Assembly (NCBI GenBank): GCA_003166955.1
Contig: PMUI01000019.1
Coordinates: 124,001 to 188,000, forward strand
Length of the DNA stretch: 64,000 nucleotides
Reading direction: 5' to 3'
Origin: Acidobacterium sp.
Lineage (GTDB): Bacteria; Acidobacteriota; Terriglobia; Terriglobales; Acidobacteriaceae
The position numbers and the translations under genes were made by a program. Every line of letters begins with the position of its first letter. Position 1 is the stretch's first letter. This document shows, piece by piece, positions 52,269-61,467 of the stretch. The notes under the pieces were generated by a model, which was given only the letters and a program-made list of their open reading frames with translations, ran no database searches and was not told where the DNA came from.

Positions 52269-52598
52269 TTGACGCGCCAGAATAAGCAGCTGATGGAACT
52301 GTCGGACATCCTCGCCTTCACGCTGACCTGTAAAGCCTGTGGCCTGTCCGTATCAGTCCCAACCGCTGAAAGGCAAGCGAGAGGGATGCTGAAAGAGAAC
52401 AGGCTGGATAAATGCCCAGCCTGCGATGAGGCATGGTTGACGAGTCCTAACGGCACCACGCTGACTCTCAGTTTCGATCAGATGCGTAGTTCTTTGGAGA
52501 CAATGACTCTCGCAATGAAAGAGCGGGCATTGTCAAAAGGCGGGTTCACACTTGCTCTGGAGATTTCTTCGGACCCCGCTTCTTCCGCCACGGATTAG
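52269..52598 (+). CDS. Zinc-ribbon protein (transposon cargo)
   Basis: About 109 residues from a TTG at 52269, or 101 from the ATG at 52293; neither has a clear ribosome-binding site apart from the G run upstream. LTCKACGLSVSVPT and DKCPACDEAWLTS give a four-cysteine zinc knuckle. The rest is mostly alpha-helical and polar. Its stop overlaps the convergent transposase stop. Function is unknown; regulation or nucleic-acid binding is possible. Confidence 0.65.
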   Translation: MTRQNKQLMELSDILAFTLTCKACGLSVSVPTAERQARGMLKENRLDKCPACDEAWLTSPNGTTLTLSFDQMRSSLETMTLAMKERALSKGGFTLALEISSDPASSATD

Positions 52599-53566
52599 AA
52601 GGGCGTGGCCTCCACCTTGCCGGTGAGTTCGGCATAGGTGAGCCGTTTCCCGGCAAGTTGCATCAGGAGAGCGGAGAAACGGTCAGCATCGTTCAGCGGG
52701 TTGTCTTTGGTAGCGCGATTGTTATAACGAAACATCTGCTCGTCAAGGTAACGGTCAAGATGAAAAGGTTCCACCGCAACGTAAGTTCCGCTCAGAGTCC
52801 GCTTCAGGAGCGACCAGAAGTTTTCGATGCCCTGAGTGTGAATCTGGCCACGCACATACTCTTCGACGTGGTTCACGGTTTCGTGGATGTATTCCTTCGC
52901 CGCCAGATTGTCGTATCCGGGATAGCCATCGGTGTAGACGGTGGTACCGCCTTCGATCTGGCTCAGGATGGCATTCTGGAGAGTCTCGCGTTTCACGTTC
53001 GGGATCACACGGGCACGCACCTGGCGGCTCTCCCGGTCCAACATCCCCATGACGATGGTTTTCTGATTCGCCTTCTCTGCGGTCTGCATTCTCAGGCGGC
53101 GCTCGCGGTGCATGTTTTTTGGCTTGCCGCCCACGAAAGTCTCATCGACTTCGACGGGGCCGGAATCATTGCCGCCCATCTTCAGGAGCGATCCGTTGGC
53201 CATCGCCTTGCGGATGCGATGCAGCATGAACCAGGCGGTTTTCTGAGTAACGCCCAGCGCCCGGTGAAGCTCATAGGAGCTGATCCCATTTTTCGAGTTG
53301 GCGACCATCCACACTGCCGGAAGCCACTTTTCAAGACCCAGCGGGGAATCCTCAAACACGGTGCCCACCTTGGCGGTGAACTGCCGCTTGGCATGGGCGC
53401 TCTTGCACTGCCACTTCCGCTGGGTCTTCAGGAAGGACACATCGGTGCGGCCACAGGTCGGGCAAACGACGCCAGAGGGCCAGCGGTGCGCGGCCATGTA
53501 CTCCAGGCAGTTGTCGGGGTCTGCGAAGTAGATTATGGCGTCCTGAAGAGTTTTTGGGTCTTTCAT
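52595..53566 (-). CDS. IS1595 family transposase
   Basis: About 323 residues from the ATG at 53566. The N-terminal zinc ribbon (VVCPTCGRTDVSFLKTQRKW) is followed by TVFEDSPLGLEKWLPAVWMV and the helix-turn-helix SSYELHRALGVTQKTAWFML. The ISXO2-like DDE domain has PVEVDETFVGGKPKN (first D), TTVYTDGYPGYDNLA (second D) and QGIENFWSLLKRTLSGTY (catalytic E with N). All parts are intact, so the enzyme may be active. An open frame extends to a TTG in the inverted repeat but starts outside the promoter. Confidence 0.95.
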   Translation of the reverse strand: MKDPKTLQDAIIYFADPDNCLEYMAAHRWPSGVVCPTCGRTDVSFLKTQRKWQCKSAHAKRQFTAKVGTVFEDSPLGLEKWLPAVWMVANSKNGISSYELHRALGVTQKTAWFMLHRIRKAMANGSLLKMGGNDSGPVEVDETFVGGKPKNMHRERRLRMQTAEKANQKTIVMGMLDRESRQVRARVIPNVKRETLQNAILSQIEGGTTVYTDGYPGYDNLAAKEYIHETVNHVEEYVRGQIHTQGIENFWSLLKRTLSGTYVAVEPFHLDRYLDEQMFRYNNRATKDNPLNDADRFSALLMQLAGKRLTYAELTGKVEATPF

Positions 53567-53573
53567 ATAAAAG

Positions 53574-53602
53574 ACTTTAACTCTTCGGAGTTGATTTGTC
53601 AA
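53574..53602 (-). promoter_or_regulatory. Transposase promoter in the right inverted repeat
   Basis: TTGACA (53602-53597) and TAAAGT (53579-53574) are 17 bases apart. The -10 box ends seven bases before the ATG at 53566, so transcripts may be leaderless. The -35 box lies within the inverted repeat; the matching bases at the left end read TTGCCG, so only this end forms the box. Confidence 0.5.
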
Positions 53603-53615
53603 CTATATTATTGCC
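53591..53615 (-). repeat. Right terminal inverted repeat of the IS1595 element
   Basis: On the minus strand it reads GGCAATAATATAGTTG then ACAAATCAA, matching the left end at 22 of 25 positions. It is followed at 53616-53623 by the second copy of the CTTGCCGG target duplication. Confidence 0.9.
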
Positions 53616-53832
53616 CTTGCCGGACTACGCAGCACTGCGGTCACCAGCAGAAATTCCCCGCCTCAGGAAAATCTTGCTCAACCAGGTTCTCGAATCCTCC
53701 CCAATCTCCTGCCCAAAACTCAGCAGTATCCGTTCGGATCTCGAACCGCTCCTTTGTTCGTCGCATGTCCTTCGTTTCCAATATCGGTATCAGCGCCAAA
53801 AATCGCATTCACGCCTCGTCCCTCGATACGAC

Positions 53833-53866
53833 AATTCGCGAGGCGAGTCCGCCTGGACGGCCAGTC
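53833..53866. repeat. Short dispersed repeat family C, copy 2
   Basis: TTCGCGAGGCGAGTCCGCCT and then GGACGGCCAGTCC match the copy at 31653-31684. It lies about 40 bases before the ABC-F start codon. The rest of 53624-53907 shows no gene. Confidence 0.55.
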
Positions 53867-53907
53867 CTCGAATAAAATAGAAGCATCCCTGATTCATTGA
53901 GAGCTGC

Positions 53908-55515
<1,608 letters not shown>

Positions 55516-55668
55516 CCGGGCGGTGTCATCCCGAGAAGCCGGTGCTCTGTACCCGTACTCTGCGCCTTGAACCCTTCGCTCGCACCCTCAATTCCGGCCC
55601 GGCCCTTGTTGCCGAGCCGCAACCGCAGGTACGATGAGGCCCAACCCCTTTGGCGCGGAACTCATACG

Positions 55669-57084
55669 ATGCCGGATTTTCCCAACCCGGTCAGGACGCC
55701 GCCCGCTCGGCATCACCATGAGCCGCTAGCCGCCAAGATCGGCCGATTCCGAATCGAGGCGCTCCTCGGTTCCGGCGGCATGGGTGAGGTTTATCGCGCC
55801 TTCGATACCGCGCTGCAGCGCCCCGTCGCTATCAAGCGCATGTTCGCGCGCGACCAGGATGCCGCCCAGGATCGCAGCCTCTTCCTCCGCGAAGGCCAGC
55901 GCGCCTCTGCCCTCAGTCACCCCAACATCGCCGCCATCTACGACGTGATCGAAGAGAAGGACGACGTCCTGCTCATCATGGAGTTTGTCGCCGGCTCCAC
56001 CCTGCGCGAACAGCTTGGCGCCCCGGTGCCCCTCGATCGCTTCTTCTCCATCGCCCTCCAGTGCGTCGACGCTCTGGGCGCCGCGCATGCCAAAGGCATT
56101 CTCCACGGCGATGTCAAGCCGGAAAACATCATGCTCACCACTGCCGGCCAGGTCAAGCTGCTCGACTTCGGAGTCGCCCGCCGCCTTCCCGGCTCCGATC
56201 CCGCCTGGGCCACGGCAACCACCCAGACTCTCTCCGAACGGCGCGTCATGGCCGGCACGCCCGTCTACATGGCCCCCGAAGTGCTCCGCGGCGAGTCGCC
56301 CGACGCTCGCGCCGACATCTTCGCGCTCGGCATCGTCTTCTACGAGATGCTCTCCGGTAAGCATCCCTTCCGCGGCTCTACCATCACGGTTACCACCGCC
56401 GAAATCCTCAACGAGCGCGAAGCGGGTGATCTGGATCGGCCTCCGGTAAAGATCCCCCGCAAGCTCGCCGCCGTCGTGGCCCACGCCCTGCGCAAGGATC
56501 CAACCCGCCGCTATGCCGACACCAACGAGCTGCGCCGCGATCTCGATATCGTGCGCCACGGCGGCCGTCCCGCCCGCGCCCCCCGCACGCCCCGCCCCCT
56601 GCCCCCTGCCCCAATGGATCGGATTCGCGGCAGGCTTGGTCGCCATTGTCGCCATTCTCGCTTTCCTTCCAGCCTCGCGCTCCCGCATCGCCGCCTCGTG
56701 GAAGCATCTCCGCTCGGCCTCCATTACCGCCGCGCCTCGCCTCGCTGTGCTGTCCCCGCGTGTCGATGGAACCAGTCCCGAGCTCACCGCATTCGCCGAC
56801 GGCCTCTCCGCCACCCTCGCCACCAGCCTTTCCACCCTCTCCCAGAATCACGATTTACGCATCATCGACTCTACCCGTGTCGAGAGAGCGCGCGCCGCCG
56901 ACCCCAGCCAGGCAATGAATGCCCTGGGAGCCAATCTCGCCCTCCAGCTCGAGGTCCAGCAATCTGCGCAGATGAATCGTGTCGTCTGGACCCTCACCAG
57001 CGCCCAAACCGGCCAGCCCGTCGCCAGCCACACCCTCACCGCTCCCAAATCCGATCCCTTCTCTCTCGAGGATCAGGTCGCTGA
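55669..57084 (+). CDS. Serine/threonine protein kinase, 5' segment of a frameshifted kinase-TPR gene
   Basis: The ATG at 55669 is chosen since it precedes the kinase domain closely. The Gly loop is LLGSGGMGEVYRAFD (residue ~34), the lysine is in VAIKRM (~54), the catalytic loop is HGDVKPENIML (~146), then LLDFGVARR and GTPVYMAPEVL. The kinase ends near RRDLDIVRHG. After a C-rich tract (56581-56612) the reading frame is lost; codons beyond ~56612 to 57084 are nonsense. The real protein continues in the +1 frame with a membrane helix and TPR domain. Confidence 0.85.
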   Translation: MPDFPNPVRTPPARHHHEPLAAKIGRFRIEALLGSGGMGEVYRAFDTALQRPVAIKRMFARDQDAAQDRSLFLREGQRASALSHPNIAAIYDVIEEKDDVLLIMEFVAGSTLREQLGAPVPLDRFFSIALQCVDALGAAHAKGILHGDVKPENIMLTTAGQVKLLDFGVARRLPGSDPAWATATTQTLSERRVMAGTPVYMAPEVLRGESPDARADIFALGIVFYEMLSGKHPFRGSTITVTTAEILNEREAGDLDRPPVKIPRKLAAVVAHALRKDPTRRYADTNELRRDLDIVRHGGRPARAPRTPRPLPPAPMDRIRGRLGRHCRHSRFPSSLALPHRRLVEASPLGLHYRRASPRCAVPACRWNQSRAHRIRRRPLRHPRHQPFHPLPESRFTHHRLYPCRESARRRPQPGNECPGSQSRPPARGPAICADESCRLDPHQRPNRPARRQPHPHRSQIRSLLSRGSGR

Positions 57085-58324
57085 CGAAATTGTCCAGGCC
57101 CTCCGCATCAACCTACGCTCCGACGAGCGGGCCGCGCTCGCCGTCCACGGCACCACCGATCCTGTCGCCGACGACTACTATCTTCAGGGAAAGGGATACT
57201 TGGAGCGCCAGACGCAGCTACACGCCATCGACAACGCCATTCAGGTGCTCAATCGCGCCATCGACCTCGATCCCAACTTCGGCAGAGCTTACGCCGCTCG
57301 CGGCAGAGCGTACTGGCTCAATTACATCGGAACAAAGCAGACCACCTGGGTCGACAAAGCCCGCGACGATTGCAGCAAAGCCGTCAGCCTCGGCAATGCC
57401 GGCGCTGACGGACATATGTGCATCGGAATGATCGATGCAGGTACCGGGCAATATGAGCAGGCTGCCGAGGAGTACCAGAAAGCCGTCGAGCTGGACCCCA
57501 GCGCCGAACGCGCTTATGTCGGCGTTGCCGATGCTTTTACCAGGCTGAATCGCCTCTCCGACGCCGAAGATGCCTACCGCCATGCCATTGCGGCTAATCC
57601 CAATTCCGCTTTCGTCTACGAGCGCCTCGGCATCTTCTACCTCCAGCAGGCCCAATACGCAAAAGCCGCCGAAACCTTCCAGAAAGCCATCAACCTGGCC
57701 CCGGAAAGCTACGTCCATTACAGTAACCTGGGTGCGGCCGACTTATACCTTGGTGACTACCCCGCAGCAATCGCAGCCTTTGAACAATCGCTCAGGCTGC
57801 GCCCCGCGCCAGGCGCTTACGCCAATCTCGGCACCGCCTACTATCAGTCTCGGCGTTTCGCCGACGCTGCGAGCAACTACCAGCGGGCTCTCGGTTATAA
57901 CCAGCACGATCCCGATCTGTGGGGCAATCTCGCAGACGCGTATCATTTCAGCGGGCAGCAGCCAAAGGCTCTCGACGCATACAAAAAACAGTTAGCCCTG
58001 CTGAACGATCAGCTCAAAGTCAATCCCCGCGATGCCCAACTGCAGGGAGAGGTCGCTTCCTGCTATGCCAGCCTCGGTGACAAGTCCCAGGCGACCGCCC
58101 ACCTGGCCCTCTCGCTCGAATATGGCCGCGGCAACAAGGATCTGCTTTTCAATGCTGCCGTGGTGTATAACGATCTCGGCGAAACGGGCGACGCTCTGGA
58201 GTGGCTGCACAAATCCCTTCTTGCCGGCTACTCCGCTTCCATCGTCCGCGACTCCCCGGAATTCGACAACCTTCGCGGCAATCCGCAATTTGAGCAGTTA
58301 CTTAGTCAGTCCCTTAAAAAATAG
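56612..58324 (+). CDS. Membrane helix, TolB/FlgO-like and TPR half of the kinase gene
   Basis: From 56612 this frame gives a membrane helix (WIGFAAGLVAIVAILAFLP), a domain like the N-terminal part of TolB/FlgO (ITAAPRLAVLSPRVDGTSP, LRIIDSTRVERARAADPSQA) and then TPR repeats (NAIQVLNRAIDLDPNFGRAY, AAEEYQKAVELDPSAERAYV, AAETFQKAINLAPESYVHYS). This layout after an N-terminal kinase is common in Acidobacteria, so both frames belong to one ~880-residue receptor-like kinase with its sensor part outside. One surplus C (or two missing bases) breaks the frame. Confidence 0.82.
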   Translation, partial: QWIGFAAGLVAIVAILAFLPASRSRIAASWKHLRSASITAAPRLAVLSPRVDGTSPELTAFADGLSATLATSLSTLSQNHDLRIIDSTRVERARAADPSQAMNALGANLALQLEVQQSAQMNRVVWTLTSAQTGQPVASHTLTAPKSDPFSLEDQVADEIVQALRINLRSDERAALAVHGTTDPVADDYYLQGKGYLERQTQLHAIDNAIQVLNRAIDLDPNFGRAYAARGRAYWLNYIGTKQTTWVDKARDDCSKAVSLGNAGADGHMCIGMIDAGTGQYEQAAEEYQKAVELDPSAERAYVGVADAFTRLNRLSDAEDAYRHAIAANPNSAFVYERLGIFYLQQAQYAKAAETFQKAINLAPESYVHYSNLGAADLYLGDYPAAIAAFEQSLRLRPAPGAYANLGTAYYQSRRFADAASNYQRALGYNQHDPDLWGNLADAYHFSGQQPKALDAYKKQLALLNDQLKVNPRDAQLQGEVASCYASLGDKSQATAHLALSLEYGRGNKDLLFNAAVVYNDLGETGDALEWLHKSLLAGYSASIVRDSPEFDNLRGNPQFEQLLSQSLKK

Positions 58325-58456
58325 TTGCCCAATAGGCTTTTGCGGTTTGGTTCCTGATTCCTCTGACTGCGGCTATCCTTCGTTGCCCGGAACCCCCGCT
58401 CCGCGGTCTCTGGCTACAGCAGCTATCCTCACGCTTTCCTGCCGAAAGGAGCAGTT

Positions 58457-59026
58457 ATGCAGCAACGTCAGTTCAATGTTTTCAGTCCCCTCGTCGTCCT
58501 CTTCCCGGGCGAGACATTCCAGTGGATTATGAACAAGGCCGAAGGCCCGTCGGTGACCGTGCAGCCCTCGCCTGGAACCTCATGGCCGCTGGATAAGCCC
58601 TCGTATGTCGTTGCTCCGAACGCACCCGCCACCGCCAAAGTCATCGGCGGTACCAATGCCACCTTCGCCTGCACCCCGCCCGCCAACAACGTCACCACGC
58701 AGAAGATCATCTTAACCGCCCGTGTCGCCGGCCCCGCGTGCGACGGCGCAAGCGTAGAGCCTGGCGGCTACTTCATCATGCTCAACGAGTCCGCTGAAAC
58801 CCTGATGATCGCGCCCGATCCGGCGAATGCCAACTACTGGCCTCTTCCACAGCCGAGGTATGCGGTTCCGCCCAACAGCTGGATTGCTGTCGCTGTTCCC
58901 TCCGACGCCGCCAACGGCAGTTACCCTGTCACCGTCACCGACAAACTCGGAGTACCCCAGTGCCCCCAGCAGGGCCAGCCCATCATCATCGTGCAGCCGG
59001 GCGGAATTGAAGGGCGCAAACGCTGA
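58457..59026 (+). CDS. Hypothetical beta-rich protein
   Basis: A 189-residue protein from an ATG with AAAGGAG upstream (58445-58451). No signal peptide or membrane helix is seen. The sequence alternates short beta-like stretches and Pro/Asn-rich turns (SYVVAPNAPATAKVIGGTN, ILTARVAGPACDG, GYFIMLNESAETLMIAPDP, WIAVAVPSDAANGSYPVTV). Four cysteines are spread along the chain. No family recognised. It stands alone between the kinase gene and convergent epimerase genes. Confidence 0.65.
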   Translation: MQQRQFNVFSPLVVLFPGETFQWIMNKAEGPSVTVQPSPGTSWPLDKPSYVVAPNAPATAKVIGGTNATFACTPPANNVTTQKIILTARVAGPACDGASVEPGGYFIMLNESAETLMIAPDPANANYWPLPQPRYAVPPNSWIAVAVPSDAANGSYPVTVTDKLGVPQCPQQGQPIIIVQPGGIEGRKR

Positions 59027-59085
59027 GTTGCTCGTCTTGAGTCCTGCAATCAGCGGAATTCTGGCGCGGAGGCAAATCAACGTCC

Positions 59086-59742
59086 CTACCCCCGCGCCAG
59101 CTGATTAATATCCCGAGCCTCCAAAATCTGTTTCGGATACCCCGCCGTCACACACCGAATCATCGCCCGCCCCACATCCTCGAGCGTGCTCACATAATTC
59201 GGGATCACCACGCGCAGCACCGGATACAACCAGCCGATCGCCTTGTAGGGCCCCGGAAGATGCCGCTGCCCCGGCATAGCCCGCATAAACCCAGGCCGAA
59301 AATTGTAGGCCGCACGAAATCCCACCCGCGTCAGAGCATTCTCCGTCCGCCCCTTCACCCGCGCCCACATCGTGCGCCCCTTTTCGGTGCTGTCCGTCCC
59401 CATCCCCGACACATAAGTGAACACCATCCCAGGATTCACCCTCGCCACAGTCTCCGCAAAGTGCAGCGTCGTGTCGTACGTGATCAGCGTGTACTCCGCC
59501 TTACTCTTCCCCACACTGCTCACGCCGGCACAAAAGAAGCAAGCATCGTATCCGGTCAGTTGCTGTGCCACATCCTCCACCTTCATAAAATCCGGCACAA
59601 TGCATTCCCTCAACTTTGGAAACGAAGCCCCATAAGGCCGCCGGCTCACCGACAACACCTCGTCCACCTCCGGATGCGCGAGGCATTCCAGCATCACGCC
59701 CTCGCCAACCATGCCCGTCGCGCCCGTGATGATGACGTTCAA
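59086..59742 (-). CDS. NAD(P)-binding epimerase/dehydratase-like protein
   Basis: About 218 residues. A TTG at 59742 overlaps the TGA of the upstream gene (TTGA) and leads at once into NVIITGATGMVGEGVMLECL, the Rossmann turn, so it is preferred to the open frame to 59841. Other marks are VSRRPYG, FFCAGVSSVGKSKAEYTLIT, YVSGMGTDSTEKGRTMWARV and NFRPGFMRAMPG. The usual YxxxK is replaced by a W-x-R-x-K pattern, typical of the atypical NmrA/TMR-like group. Substrate unknown. It is translationally coupled to the upstream reductase gene. Confidence 0.85.
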   Translation of the reverse strand: MNVIITGATGMVGEGVMLECLAHPEVDEVLSVSRRPYGASFPKLRECIVPDFMKVEDVAQQLTGYDACFFCAGVSSVGKSKAEYTLITYDTTLHFAETVARVNPGMVFTYVSGMGTDSTEKGRTMWARVKGRTENALTRVGFRAAYNFRPGFMRAMPGQRHLPGPYKAIGWLYPVLRVVIPNYVSTLEDVGRAMIRCVTAGYPKQILEARDINQLARG

Positions 59743-60791
59743 TGTTGTTCCTGCACTTTCCTGCTGTCCTTCAGCAGCCCCAGCCGCACCAGGCTCTCCG
59801 CCGTCGCCACAATCGCTTCTTCGCTCGATCGCGGCTCCCACCCCAGCAACTTCCTCGCATGCTCGTTGGTCGCGTTCTTCCGCTTACCCAGCTCCGGCAC
59901 AATCTGCTTTGCGGCCGGATCGCGCATCGCCACCAGCCGAACCATCCAGTTCGGCAGCTGCACGGTCGGCACTCGCTTCGCCCACACGCCCATGCGGCTC
60001 TTCAGCACCCGCGCCATCTCCCTCATCGACACGAAGTCTCCAGCCACCGCCAGAAACCGGTCGCCCTTCGCCTCCGGATGCGTCATCGCGCGAATATGCA
60101 AATCCGCCACGTCCCGCACATCCACCACGCCAAACCACAGCTTGGGACACCCCGGCACCGCTCCATCCATCAGCCGCTGCACCAGCATGATCGACGTCGA
60201 GTAGTCCGGCCCCAGCACCGGCCCAAACACGCCCACGGGATTCACCACCGTCAGCTCCAGCCCGCCCCGCTCGCGCCCCATAAAATTCCACGCCTCATGC
60301 TCCGCCACCGTCTTCGACTTCACATAAGGCAGCACCCCGTTGCCCTTGAGATTCGTCCAGTTTTTCTCGCTGAACGGCTCCTTCTGCGGCCTCTGCCCAT
60401 ACCCAATCGCCGCAAACGACGAAGTCAGCACCACCCGCTTCGCCCCCGCATCGCGCGCCGCCCGCAACACCCGCACCGTCCCCTCCACCGCCGGCGCAAT
60501 AATCTCATTCTCGTCCTTGGGTACGCTTGCCGGAAACGGCGACGCTACGTGCAACACGTAATCGCACCCCTTTGCGGCCTCCGCCCAGCCCTCGTCCTTC
60601 AGCAAATCCGCCGCAACACAAGTCAGCCGGCCATCCGCCTCCACCCCGCCCACCTTCACCATCGCCCGCACATCCGCTTCGCGATCGAGAGACCGCACCG
60701 TCGTCCGTACCGTGTGCCCCGCCGACAGCAGCTGCACAATGCAATGGCTCCCAATGAAACCCGAGCCCCCTGTCACCAAAACCGTACTCAT
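59739..60791 (-). CDS. NAD-dependent epimerase/dehydratase (dihydroflavonol-reductase-like aldehyde reductase)
   Basis: A 350-residue extended SDR. The cofactor site is VLVTGGSGFIGSHCIVQLL, with RTTVRS after beta-2 favouring NADPH. DYVLHVASPFP, VVLTSSFAAIGYG, the catalytic YVKSKTVAE and VVNPVGVFGPVLGPD follow. This set is typical of DFR/cinnamoyl-CoA-reductase-like and yeast Gre2-like aldehyde reductases. Natural substrate is unknown. It forms an overlapping pair with the next gene downstream. Confidence 0.92.
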   Translation of the reverse strand: MSTVLVTGGSGFIGSHCIVQLLSAGHTVRTTVRSLDREADVRAMVKVGGVEADGRLTCVAADLLKDEGWAEAAKGCDYVLHVASPFPASVPKDENEIIAPAVEGTVRVLRAARDAGAKRVVLTSSFAAIGYGQRPQKEPFSEKNWTNLKGNGVLPYVKSKTVAEHEAWNFMGRERGGLELTVVNPVGVFGPVLGPDYSTSIMLVQRLMDGAVPGCPKLWFGVVDVRDVADLHIRAMTHPEAKGDRFLAVAGDFVSMREMARVLKSRMGVWAKRVPTVQLPNWMVRLVAMRDPAAKQIVPELGKRKNATNEHARKLLGWEPRSSEEAIVATAESLVRLGLLKDSRKVQEQH

Positions 60792-60957
60792 CCGTTCTTC
60801 CTCGCCGATCAGGTTTCCCTGCGAAGGATTATCTACCCACGCCCCCCACAGGCCGTGTTATTCGTCCGCTGTCATCCCCGTTTCATCACAACAACGCCCA
60901 CACCTGCCCCTTTTCGTTGTAGCTTGATATCTTCATCCCCGGAAGGTTCGCACCTCC

Positions 60958-61341
60958 ATGAACGACGTCCTCGGCGTCTTCGCTGCCGTCGCCCTGCTCA
61001 TCGCCTCCATTGGCATCTACGGCGTCCTGGCCTAGTCCGTCAGCCAGCGCACCGGCGAAATCGGCGTCCGCATGGCCCTCGGCGCAACACGCCGCAATGT
61101 CCTGCGCCTCATCGTCATCGAAGGCATGACCGGCGCCGCCATCGGTGTGGGCTGCGGCCTCCTCGGCGCGCTCGCCCTCGGCCGCGTCCTCGCGAGCCTC
61201 GTCTTCGGAGTCCACGTCCACGACCCGGCCACCTTCACCATCGCCGCCGCGACCCTCACCCTCGTCGCTCTCGCCGCTTCGCTTGTCCCCGCGATGCGCG
61301 CCTGCCGCGTCGACCCCATGGTTGCCCTGCGCCACGAATAG
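60958..61341 (+). pseudogene. C-terminal remnant of a MacB/FtsX-type (ADOP) permease
   Basis: Only the last ~127 codons of an ABC permease are left: FAAVALLIASIGIYGVLA, then an in-frame TAG (61033-61035), then SVSQRTGEIGVRMALGATRR, a helix (AIGVGCGLLGALALGRVLA) and the closing PAMRACRVDPMVALRHE. Intact relatives have a tyrosine where the TAG lies (TAC to TAG is one change). The ~700 upstream residues are missing. The remnant is non-functional and hints that an ADOP/PadR system was once more complete here. Confidence 0.8.
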
Positions 61342-61467
61342 CGCGCGCCCAACCCCGAAGCCCCACTCCGGCCGCCTCATTTCCCCTGCCGTTACCCTTG
61401 TTTCCCATCGGTCGAGGCAACCGGACTCGCAACCAGGTGTGTCTATACGAACAGCCCTGGATGTCCC

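Larger units (their letters stand above)
50781..53615. mobile_element. IS1595-family transposon carrying four cargo genes
   Basis: A 2,835-base element framed by inverted repeats (50781-50805 and 53591-53615, 22 of 25 bases matching) and by a perfect 8-base duplication of CTTGCCGG. It holds an IS1595-type transposase gene on the minus strand and a convergent plus-strand block of four genes with overlapping or near-touching ends. The cargo is visibly more AT-rich than the flanking chromosome, which supports recent transfer. Removing the element and one duplication joins the two flanks into an ordinary intergenic region. Confidence 0.93.
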
